DNA of 30,703 nt from Gammaproteobacteria bacterium (GTDB lineage: Bacteria > Pseudomonadota > Gammaproteobacteria > Granulosicoccales > Granulosicoccaceae): NCBI GenBank assembly GCA_019634245.1, contig JAHQVR010000228.1, positions 1 to 30,703 of the forward strand. The letters are read 5' to 3'. The translations under genes were made by a program, and so were the position numbers. The notes below the pieces were generated by a model, which ran no database searches, was not told where the DNA came from, and worked only from the letters and a program-made list of their open reading frames with translations. The first letter of the stretch is position 1. Every line of letters begins with the position of its first letter. Below are positions 24,372 to 30,703 of this stretch, in pieces.

Positions 24372-25445
24372 TTAACTGTTGGCTCCTCTTATCGCATCCA
24401 CGACTGCATCGGTAACGTCTTTAGTGGTGGCAGTACCTCCCACATCTGGAGTCATTAATCCTGAGCCGCACACTTGTTCAACAGCATTAATAAGTCGATG
24501 AGCAGCGTCCTGTTCACCCAAGTGCTCTAACAATTGCGCAGCCGTCCAAAACGACGCTACCGGATTAGCAATGCCTTTTCCCGTGATATCAAAAGCCGAT
24601 CCATGTATCGGTTCAAACATGGACGGGAAGCGTCGCTCAGGATCTATATTAGCGGTCGGAGCAACGCCCAACGAGCCCGCCAACGCACCCGCAAGGTCAG
24701 ACAAGATATCTGCATGTAAATTGGATGCAACGATGGTATCGAGACTCTGTGGCTTTAACACCATACGGGTCGTCATTGCATCAACAAGCATTTTGTCCCA
24801 AGTAACGTCGGGATATTCAGCGGCAATTTCAGCCGCGATGTCATCCCACATCACCATGGCATGCCTTTGAGCATTGGATTTGGTTACCACCGTCAGCAGC
24901 TTTCGGGGACGAGCCTGCGCAAGACTGAACGCATAACGCATGATGCGTTCTACACCGACGCGCGTAAAGATCGCAACATCGGTCGCTACTTCGATAGGTA
25001 ACCCTTGATGCACACGTCCTCCTGCACCAGAGTATTCACCTTCCGAGTTTTCCCGAACAATCACCCAATCAAGATCTCCTGGCCCCACCGAGGCTAACGG
25101 CGCTTTTATGCCTGGTAAAATTTTTGTGGGCCGAACATTCGCGTATTGATCAAATCCCTGGCAAATGGGCAGGCGCAATCCCCATAGCGTAATATGATCA
25201 GGCACATCAGGAGCCCCTACCGCACCGAAATAAATGGCGTCAAAATCTTTTAACTGTTCCAGCCCATCCTCAGGCATCATTTTTCCAGTCCGCTTGTAGT
25301 AGTCAGACCCCCAGTCGAAAGTGACCACGTCGAAATTAATGTCCCCTTCGCGCATTTCAATGGCTTTCAACACGCTCACACCAGCGGATATGACTTCTGG
25401 GCCGATTCCGTCGGCCGGGATTGCAGCGATTTTATACGTCGTCAT
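24372..25445 (-). CDS. Tartrate/D-malate dehydrogenase (decarboxylating), isocitrate/isopropylmalate dehydrogenase family
   Basis: 357 residues, usual for this family. Motifs: IPADGIGPEVI at the start, GAVGAPDVPDHITLWGLRLPICQGFDQYANVRP in pieces (the DHxTLWGLRLxIxQ pattern of D-malate/tartrate dehydrogenases rather than LeuB), VRENSEGEYSGAGG, the catalytic Lys region VTKSNAQRH, and metal-binding SNLHADILSDLAG. The NAD loop is GSAFDITGKGIANP. It would oxidatively decarboxylate D-malate, tartrate or a related 2-hydroxy acid using NAD and Mn/Mg. It is last of three minus-strand genes after the amidohydrolase and the acyl-CoA dehydrogenase (64-bp gap), so it may be expressed with them although its reaction does not fit that pathway obviously. 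Confidence 0.87.
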   Translation of the reverse strand: MTTYKIAAIPADGIGPEVISAGVSVLKAIEMREGDINFDVVTFDWGSDYYKRTGKMMPEDGLEQLKDFDAIYFGAVGAPDVPDHITLWGLRLPICQGFDQYANVRPTKILPGIKAPLASVGPGDLDWVIVRENSEGEYSGAGGRVHQGLPIEVATDVAIFTRVGVERIMRYAFSLAQARPRKLLTVVTKSNAQRHAMVMWDDIAAEIAAEYPDVTWDKMLVDAMTTRMVLKPQSLDTIVASNLHADILSDLAGALAGSLGVAPTANIDPERRFPSMFEPIHGSAFDITGKGIANPVASFWTAAQLLEHLGEQDAAHRLINAVEQVCGSGLMTPDVGGTATTKDVTDAVVDAIRGANS

Positions 25446-25509
25446 TAGGTTTACTCAGTTACTCCGTATTCAACAATAAATGGGATTGTTCAGGATACAC
25501 GGTTACGAG

Positions 25510-27054
25510 TTAAGTATGCAGTTCTCCGTCAAGAACCTGTGCTGCTAAGGCCTTTAGTCTCTGGCTATCGGTGTGATGCTGCGCCACGGAGTCAATTTTG
25601 TTCCAAATAGCGTTTCGCATTAACCGCTGAGTAGCGCGTAAAAATTGGTACTGGAAAGCCAGCGCCTGAGGGGCATCAGCGATAGCACCAACCATTGTCT
25701 GCCATTCTGATAAGGGCGCTTCGATACTTGCTGAATCGACGGCTATCGACCTAACCAGCGATACAAAATCATCGACTACTGCGTTGTTTCTTAGGCCACG
25801 GGTTACCATACCTCTGGCATGGATACCATTGGTACCCTCATAAATAGATGTGATTCTGGCATCTCGCCATATCTGACTCATACCGTAGTCTTCAAGATAG
25901 CCATAGCCACCCAATATTTGAATTCCCAAATCGGCTGCCTCAATTCCCGCTTCCGAACCCGTGACCTTACACAATGAGGTTAAAAACTCAGTTAATACAG
26001 GCTGATTCGATCTCTCAAGCTCCGCAAGCGAAATATGACAAAGTGCGCGCGAACCAATGGCTAAAATCTGTTGCTTATCCAGCATACGCTGGACATCAGG
26101 ATGATCCGACAATACGGCAGGATGCCCATCGGGCCGACGGCCCTGATGTCGATCAGCGGTATAGGCCGAGGCAATTGAGGCGGCTCGCGAGGCATGCGCT
26201 GTACCCTGCAATGCCACATCAATGCGTGCGTGATTCATAATGGTAAACATGGCTTCAAGACCACCACCCTCTTTACCCACCAATTCTGCCTCAGCGCCAT
26301 CAAAGTTGAGCTGGCATGTGGGTGAGGCATGTAACCCTAATTTCTTTTCCAACCGCGTCACTCGGACCGCAGGTTGTGCAGGACACAGCAGTAGGCTCAG
26401 ACCTCGGACGCCTTCACTTGTGGAACCTGTTCGGGCCAGTACAAAATGCAAAATAGAGGGGGATAAATCTTGATCTCCGCCAGAGATAAAAAGTTTTTCC
26501 CCGGTTAATCGCCAGCTTCCGTTGTGGGGCACTGCAACAGTTCGAATCCCCGATAAATCAGACCCGGCTCCTGCTTCTGTCAGGCACATGGTTGACAGCA
26601 CATCACCCTTTGCAAAACGGGGAATCCATTCCTCTTGTTGTTCCGTGGAGCCAAAGCGTAGAAGAGTGATCACCGCACCTGGTACGAGATTGCAAACCAT
26701 CTGCAGGGCATGATTTGCTCCTGAAAATATTTCCGACACTCCGGCTGCGATAAACTTTGACCCACCCATCCCATCAAATCGCTCTGGGACAGTGAGCCCC
26801 TGCCAACCGTCGGACGCCAGTTGTGCATATGCCTGCTTAAAGCCATCAGGCATCTGCACCCTGCCGTTGATGAGCTGAGCACCCACATCATCGCCGGGTG
26901 CATTTAGTGGTGCAATGATCTCCTCAGCAAGAGTTGAAAAATGACTAAAAATATCTCTAGCGGACTCAATGTCGAATCCAACAACCGAATCCACCTCCGC
27001 CACATGGCGGAGTGAAAACAAGATATCGTCTTGAGGAGATTTAAAGGGAATCAT
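25510..27054 (-). CDS. Large acyl-CoA dehydrogenase (FadE/DmdC-like length class)
   Basis: 514 residues, longer than the roughly 380-residue short ACADs, with an N-terminal extension and a C-terminal extra helical region after about 410. Motifs: CLTEAGAGSDLSGIRT (FAD/acyl-CoA), GEKLFISGGDQDL, ARIDVALQGTAHASRA, and ILGGYGYLEDYGMSQIWRDARITSIYEGTNGIHA in pieces, where the Glu of YEGT is the usual catalytic base in this class. It should introduce a 2,3-double bond into an acyl-CoA. Given the neighbouring amidohydrolase, crotonase and feruloyl-CoA-synthetase-like ligase, a phenylpropanoyl-CoA (saturated side chain) is a sensible substrate. That assignment is inference. It lies 52 bp after the amidohydrolase gene; the ribosome site is not clear. 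Confidence 0.88.
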   Translation of the reverse strand: MIPFKSPQDDILFSLRHVAEVDSVVGFDIESARDIFSHFSTLAEEIIAPLNAPGDDVGAQLINGRVQMPDGFKQAYAQLASDGWQGLTVPERFDGMGGSKFIAAGVSEIFSGANHALQMVCNLVPGAVITLLRFGSTEQQEEWIPRFAKGDVLSTMCLTEAGAGSDLSGIRTVAVPHNGSWRLTGEKLFISGGDQDLSPSILHFVLARTGSTSEGVRGLSLLLCPAQPAVRVTRLEKKLGLHASPTCQLNFDGAEAELVGKEGGGLEAMFTIMNHARIDVALQGTAHASRAASIASAYTADRHQGRRPDGHPAVLSDHPDVQRMLDKQQILAIGSRALCHISLAELERSNQPVLTEFLTSLCKVTGSEAGIEAADLGIQILGGYGYLEDYGMSQIWRDARITSIYEGTNGIHARGMVTRGLRNNAVVDDFVSLVRSIAVDSASIEAPLSEWQTMVGAIADAPQALAFQYQFLRATQRLMRNAIWNKIDSVAQHHTDSQRLKALAAQVLDGELHT

Positions 27055-27106
27055 AAGCAGCAGACACCGGCTGGGGCTCCAATGCGCGCACGGGCATTAA
27101 TCTTGG

Positions 27107-27994
27107 CTACGCTTTTTCACCCAGAATTCTCAGTGCATTCTGTTTAAGAATAAGCGGTCTCACTTCGTCCTTGAAAGGCGCAGCTTCAAAATCAGATAGC
27201 CATCGATCGGGAGTTATAGCTGGCCAGTCTGACCCGAAGAGCATTTTCTTTTTGAGAATCGAATTCGCATAGCGGATGAAAACATCAGGGAAATATTTCG
27301 GGGACCATCCCGACATGTCGTAGTACACATTGGGTTTGTGTTGTGCTACTGCCAGGCCCTCTTCAGTCCATGGAAAGGAGGGATGTGCTAACACAATCGG
27401 CATATCAGGAAAATCCACAGCCACATCGTCCAGATGTATCGGATTGGAATACTTTAAACGCATTCCCATTCCACCGCGCATACCCGAACCAACACCGGTT
27501 TGCCCAGTGTGAAACAACGTTATAACACCTTCTTCAGCGCAAGCCTCTAACACCGTATACGCCGTTTCACGATCGTTTGGATAGAAGCCTTGCATGGTTG
27601 GGTGAAATTTAAAACCGCGAACACCAAAATCCTTGACTAAGCGTTTCACTTCCCGAGCACCAGCTTTTCCCTTGTGCGGATCAATGGAGGCAAACGGAAT
27701 CAAAATATCGTCGTTCTCAGCACACAAAGCGGCAACTTCTTCATTCGAATAGCGCTGAAAACCGGTTTCACGCTCAGCATCAACCGGGAAAATAACCGCA
27801 GCGATGTTGCGCTCACGATAGTAGGCAGCAGTGTCCTGTACGGTGGGCAACATACCTTTTGCACCAGCTGGGTTTTTAAAATAGTCCGCCATTCCAGCCT
27901 GAAATTCGTTATAGCCATCGTCTCGATGATCGTTACACGGCTCTTCCGCATGGGTATGAAAATCAATAGCTTTGACCTTCGAAAAATCTACCAC
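27107..27994 (-). CDS. Amidohydrolase-2 family protein, probable 4-hydroxyphenyl-beta-ketoacyl-CoA hydrolase (CouO-like)
   Basis: About 295 residues of the amidohydrolase-related (ACMSD/gamma-resorcylate decarboxylase-like) TIM-barrel family. Metal-site motifs: AIDFHTHAEEP (HxH near the start), GFKFHPTMQGFYPND, ITLFHTGQTG, IVLAHPSFPW and LFGSDWPAITP (catalytic Asp). CouO-like members hydrolyse aryl beta-ketoacyl-CoA to an aromatic acid and acetyl-CoA. The family also contains decarboxylases and hydrolases of other substrates, so the exact reaction is inferred from neighbours. The frame starts at a GTG at 28003, but the GTG at 27994 is preferred because GAGG sits 8 nt upstream and no ribosome site suits the longer form. 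It is divergent from the crotonase gene. Confidence 0.8.
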   Translation of the reverse strand: MVDFSKVKAIDFHTHAEEPCNDHRDDGYNEFQAGMADYFKNPAGAKGMLPTVQDTAAYYRERNIAAVIFPVDAERETGFQRYSNEEVAALCAENDDILIPFASIDPHKGKAGAREVKRLVKDFGVRGFKFHPTMQGFYPNDRETAYTVLEACAEEGVITLFHTGQTGVGSGMRGGMGMRLKYSNPIHLDDVAVDFPDMPIVLAHPSFPWTEEGLAVAQHKPNVYYDMSGWSPKYFPDVFIRYANSILKKKMLFGSDWPAITPDRWLSDFEAAPFKDEVRPLILKQNALRILGEKA

Positions 27995-28030
27995 GCTCCC
28001 CACCTCAAAAAAAGCAATACGAACTTTGAT

Positions 28031-28103
28031 TATAACGGTTCAATAAATAAACTGTTACTCTATATAACAATATTTATATACGTAATTTCTGAAGGAGCAC
28101 ACT
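28031..28103 (+). promoter_or_regulatory. AT-rich divergent promoter region with inverted repeats and a strong ribosome site
   Basis: An AT-rich spacer between the amidohydrolase and crotonase genes. AACGGTT-9nt-AACTGTT (28034-28056) is a near-palindrome (6 of 7 pairs), and TGTTA-7nt-TAACA (28053-28069) overlaps it. TATAAC or ATATAA near 28062-28068 could be a -10. GAAGGAG at 28091-28097 is a strong Shine-Dalgarno sequence 6 nt before the crotonase ATG. Repeats of this size suit a MarR-type operator (as CouR in Rhodococcus), but the regulator is not in view. Confidence 0.45.
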
Positions 28104-28886
28104 ATGCCAGACAGCGGCCATACGACACCTGCCACAAGGCTTGATATTGATGGTGATATCGCCACCATCACATTTAATCGGCCAGAAAAACGCAACGCCA
28201 TGAACGATGCACTCATCGAGGAACTGGACGCATTTTTTTCAGATCCACCAGAAGGGGTTAACGCGGTTATTCTCACCGGCAGCGGAGGTCATTTTTGTTC
28301 AGGGCTGGATTTAGCCGAGCATGAGCATCGAGAGCCCATCGAAGGCGTCCACCACTCGCGAAACTGGCATCGAGTATCCGATTTGATTGAACTGGGCGGC
28401 TTACCAGTCATTTCGGCGATGACCGGAGCCGTTATCGGTGGCGGCTTGGAAATCGCAGCTTCTACCCACGTACGGATAGCTGAACCGTCCGTCATGTTTC
28501 AGCTTCCTGAAGGACGCCGCGGAATTTTTGTCGGTGGCGGTGCTGCTGTTCGTGTGGGGCGTTTGTTAGGCGCGGACCGGATGAGAGAAATGATGCTCAC
28601 CGGAAGAAAATACACAGCGGAAGAAGGGCTTCAACTGGGACTCGCCCACTACGCAGTTGGCGAAAATGAAGCACTGCCCTTGGCACGGAAGCTGGCTCGT
28701 AGAATAGCGGACAACGCCCCTTTTTCAAACTACCTGATGATACAGGCACTCCCTCGAATCAACGATATGTCCCGGCACGATGGTCTGTTCACCGAGAGTC
28801 TGGCCGCAGCAATGGTACAAACTTCCGATGGTGCAAAGGAAGGACTGCGTGCGTTTTTAGAAAAACGCCCACCGAAATTTCGGTAA
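28104..28886 (+). CDS. Crotonase/enoyl-CoA hydratase family protein
   Basis: 260 residues, a normal crotonase length. Motifs: ATITFNRPEKRNAMND, the oxyanion-hole segment GHFCSGLDLAEHEH, GAVIGGGLEIAASTHVRIAEP and FQLPEGRRGIFVGGGAAVRVGRLLG. The C-terminus ends in EGLRAFLEKRPPKFR, as in many hydratases. It should hydrate a trans-2-enoyl-CoA; next to the CoA ligase and the CouO-like hydrolase, hydration of a hydroxycinnamoyl-CoA (CouM-like role) is likely. A retro-aldol hydratase-lyase (Ech, vanillin-forming) is the alternative, but the amidohydrolase speaks for the beta-keto route. The ATG has an excellent Shine-Dalgarno sequence (GAAGGAG). Confidence 0.85.
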   Translation: MPDSGHTTPATRLDIDGDIATITFNRPEKRNAMNDALIEELDAFFSDPPEGVNAVILTGSGGHFCSGLDLAEHEHREPIEGVHHSRNWHRVSDLIELGGLPVISAMTGAVIGGGLEIAASTHVRIAEPSVMFQLPEGRRGIFVGGGAAVRVGRLLGADRMREMMLTGRKYTAEEGLQLGLAHYAVGENEALPLARKLARRIADNAPFSNYLMIQALPRINDMSRHDGLFTESLAAAMVQTSDGAKEGLRAFLEKRPPKFR

Positions 28887-29012
28887 TACGAGTACGTCAG
28901 AGTTTGAACCAACTTAGGTGCAACGGATACAACGACAAGGGATACTCAAAACACGCTCGTTTTAACCCTCTACCTGTGTAGGTTTAGATTTAAGGTCGAA
29001 CTTTCTCAACTA
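28887..29012. other. Convergent intergenic region between crotonase and CoA-ligase genes
   Basis: 126 bp between two converging stops. A small stem ACCT-GTGT-AGGT (28972-28983) followed by TTAGATTT on the plus strand may end the crotonase transcript, but the stem is weak. No gene is visible. Confidence 0.3.
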
Positions 29013-30703
29013 TCAAACTTTTATAACAGAGTATGCCTCTGAAGGATCGTTGTCGTCTGAGTACAGGCGGGCAATCAAATCAGCATTGTTTGAACGCAAT
29101 GCAATCTGATTAAGCGAACCCTTGTCAGTCACTTCACCTAAGTCAAAACTCGGTGTTTTGTGCAACACCATGGCTCGCCGTACTCGGCTTGCTGATCCTG
29201 TGGCCACTTTGGCGGCCTGTGTTAATTTTACAGAGAGTTCATGATGCAGTGTGTAACTGTCCTTTTCAAGGCTCTGGTCGGCTAGGATAAGGAATGCCCC
29301 CAATTCACTCTGATTCTCTCCAACGATGACCGCATCTTTTACCAACCCTTCCAGAGCGTCGACCAAAGTGGCACGCACTGCACCTACAGAAACCCAAGTA
29401 CCGGTGCTTAGTTTAAAGTTTTCCGCAACACGACCTGCAAAGAAAAATCCTTTAGAAAAATCGTCCGGATCCGCCGGCCGAAGTGCATCTCCCATCTTGT
29501 AAAAACCTTCTTCATCAAAAGCATCAGCCGTTTTCTCCGCTTCTTTGAAGTATCCCGGTGTAATACTTGGACCTTTTAGACGAAGCTCATACTTATCATC
29601 ATTCGGAACGAGTTTAAGCGTAAGCCCTCGTGAAGGCACACCGACGTTACCAGCACTCTCTTGCACCTCTGTGCACGCCAACGCAAACGGTGCGGTTTCG
29701 GTGGAGCCTAAGCCGGTGGCCAACAACACCTCATAGCCCACTGTGTCGATAGCCACTTGTCGCAAACGAGTCCAAGTATGCTGAGCCATACCGGCTCCAG
29801 CATAAAACATCATTCCAAGTTTGAGAAAAAAAGTGTTTGCTAACTCTGCATCTTGCTCAAGGGCTTCTACCAACATATCCCAACCGATTGGCACATTGAA
29901 ATACCAGGTGCAGGACAACTCGCGTAAATTATTAATAGTTTCATCGAACTTTCCTGCAACAGGCCGACCGTCGTCGATGTAGTAACTTCCACCATTTGTC
30001 ATCGCCATATAGGACACCTTGTTTCCCGCGGCGGTATGATGCCAAGGGGCCCAGTCCAACACGATGGGTGGTTGACGCACAACAAAGCGGAAACAATCTC
30101 GAACCATGGCCTGCATGGAGCAGATCATTTTATTTGTGTTGATAACGGCTTTTGGTGATCCTGTGGAACCGGATGTGAAGAGATATTTAACGACAGTTTG
30201 AGCGCTTATGTTCTGTCGCGCCTGCATGGCGAACTGGACATCACCTAGCCGCAGTGAATCAAACTCTATTGAGTATTTCATCAGATTTCGATGATTAATA
30301 ATCAGCGTTTTTTCTGAGGCAATCGCTTGGCAGGCCGCGTCAAACTTTGCACCATCATCGGCGAACACAGCACCGGGTTCCAGCGTCGACACAATCGATT
30401 TAAGCTTCGCAAAATCTTTGGAAACTAGTGAATAGGCCGGTGATACGGGTGCGTAAGGGATCCCGACATAGGCGCAGGCAATACCCAATAGAGCGTGCTC
30501 TAGGCTATTTTCTGAAAGTATAATCAAGGGCTTTTCAGGACCTAGGCCCAGTTTCAACAAAGAGGCACCGATAATTTGCGCTTGTTTTTGCGCATCGTGG
30601 TAGTTGATCTTGCACCACTGGCCCGCAGCATCGCGCCGGGCCATCCAAGTGTTCAAAGGAGTTTGTTCTGCCCAGGCGTCTAGATAATCTGCCAGCGTCG
30701 GCA
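29013..30703 (-). CDS. Feruloyl-CoA-synthetase-like AMP-forming CoA ligase (5' end outside window)
   Basis: The frame stays open to the right edge: 562 residues are visible and roughly 40-60 N-terminal residues are probably missing. A TTG at 30656 is not a likely start because family residues (LADYLDAWAEQTP) lie upstream. ANL-family motifs: the P-loop YLFTSGSTGSPKAVINTNK, GLGSTETAPF, the Asp of YKMGDALRP, the hinge GRVAENFKLSTGTWVSVG and the C-terminal TDKGSLNQ containing the likely catalytic Lys. The TGTWVSVG and DKGxxNQ forms are characteristic of feruloyl/hydroxycinnamoyl-CoA synthetases. It would activate a hydroxycinnamic or phenylpropanoic acid to its CoA thioester at the cost of ATP to AMP, thus feeding the crotonase and amidohydrolase. 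Confidence 0.88.
   Translation of the reverse strand, partial: PTLADYLDAWAEQTPLNTWMARRDAAGQWCKINYHDAQKQAQIIGASLLKLGLGPEKPLIILSENSLEHALLGIACAYVGIPYAPVSPAYSLVSKDFAKLKSIVSTLEPGAVFADDGAKFDAACQAIASEKTLIINHRNLMKYSIEFDSLRLGDVQFAMQARQNISAQTVVKYLFTSGSTGSPKAVINTNKMICSMQAMVRDCFRFVVRQPPIVLDWAPWHHTAAGNKVSYMAMTNGGSYYIDDGRPVAGKFDETINNLRELSCTWYFNVPIGWDMLVEALEQDAELANTFFLKLGMMFYAGAGMAQHTWTRLRQVAIDTVGYEVLLATGLGSTETAPFALACTEVQESAGNVGVPSRGLTLKLVPNDDKYELRLKGPSITPGYFKEAEKTADAFDEEGFYKMGDALRPADPDDFSKGFFFAGRVAENFKLSTGTWVSVGAVRATLVDALEGLVKDAVIVGENQSELGAFLILADQSLEKDSYTLHHELSVKLTQAAKVATGSASRVRRAMVLHKTPSFDLGEVTDKGSLNQIALRSNNADLIARLYSDDNDPSEAYSVIKV

Overview
The window looks like chromosome of a free-living, probably marine, gammaproteobacterium of intermediate GC. 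This rests on a group-2-type (Kps) ABC capsule exporter, separate PurE and PurK, several acyl-CoA dehydrogenases and a gap-arsJ arsenic module. The taxon is inferred from gene content only. No rRNA, tRNA, CRISPR array, insertion sequence or prophage gene was recognised.

Layout. (1) 2-268, plus strand: the tail of an Ig/cadherin-like secreted protein. (2) 271-13322, minus strand: a capsule or exopolysaccharide locus. In transcription order it reads kpsF (arabinose-5-phosphate isomerase), a LysM lipoprotein, kpsM, kpsT, kpsE, kpsD, a 1505-residue WbsX-GT4-GT2 protein, and a 689-residue AlgX-like SGNH plus GT61 fusion. kpsF feeds Kdo synthesis, KpsMTED form the trans-envelope exporter, and the two large proteins probably build and decorate the glycan. 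(3) 13476-16105: purEK divergent from purC, apparently sharing one symmetric -10 element; a serine hydrolase gene follows purC closely. (4) 17551-19787: an acyl-CoA dehydrogenase and an APH-fold kinase with overlapping ends, a bacterial split version of the human ACAD10/ACAD11 architecture and probably for 4-hydroxy-acid breakdown. (5) 19840-20889: an MJ1255/VC2487-type glycosyltransferase, divergent from (6) 21127-23427: an ArsJ-associated GAPDH and the ArsJ efflux protein, without arsR in view but with palindromes in the promoter region. (7) 23454-23580: degenerate 7-bp repeats, then a PAP2 phosphatase. (8) 24372-30703: a catabolic region with a D-malate/tartrate-type dehydrogenase, a large acyl-CoA dehydrogenase, an amidohydrolase, a divergent crotonase and a truncated feruloyl-CoA-synthetase-like ligase. 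Together they resemble CoA-dependent phenylpropanoid (hydroxycinnamate) degradation through an amidohydrolase-type beta-ketoacyl-CoA hydrolase.

Most notable points: the SGNH-GT61 fusion that lacks the expected catalytic His, the three-enzyme WbsX-GT4-GT2 polypeptide, the LysM lipoprotein coupled to kpsM, the symmetric purE/purC promoter, the split ACAD10/11-like pair, and the heptamer array. Function calls come from motif reading without database searches.
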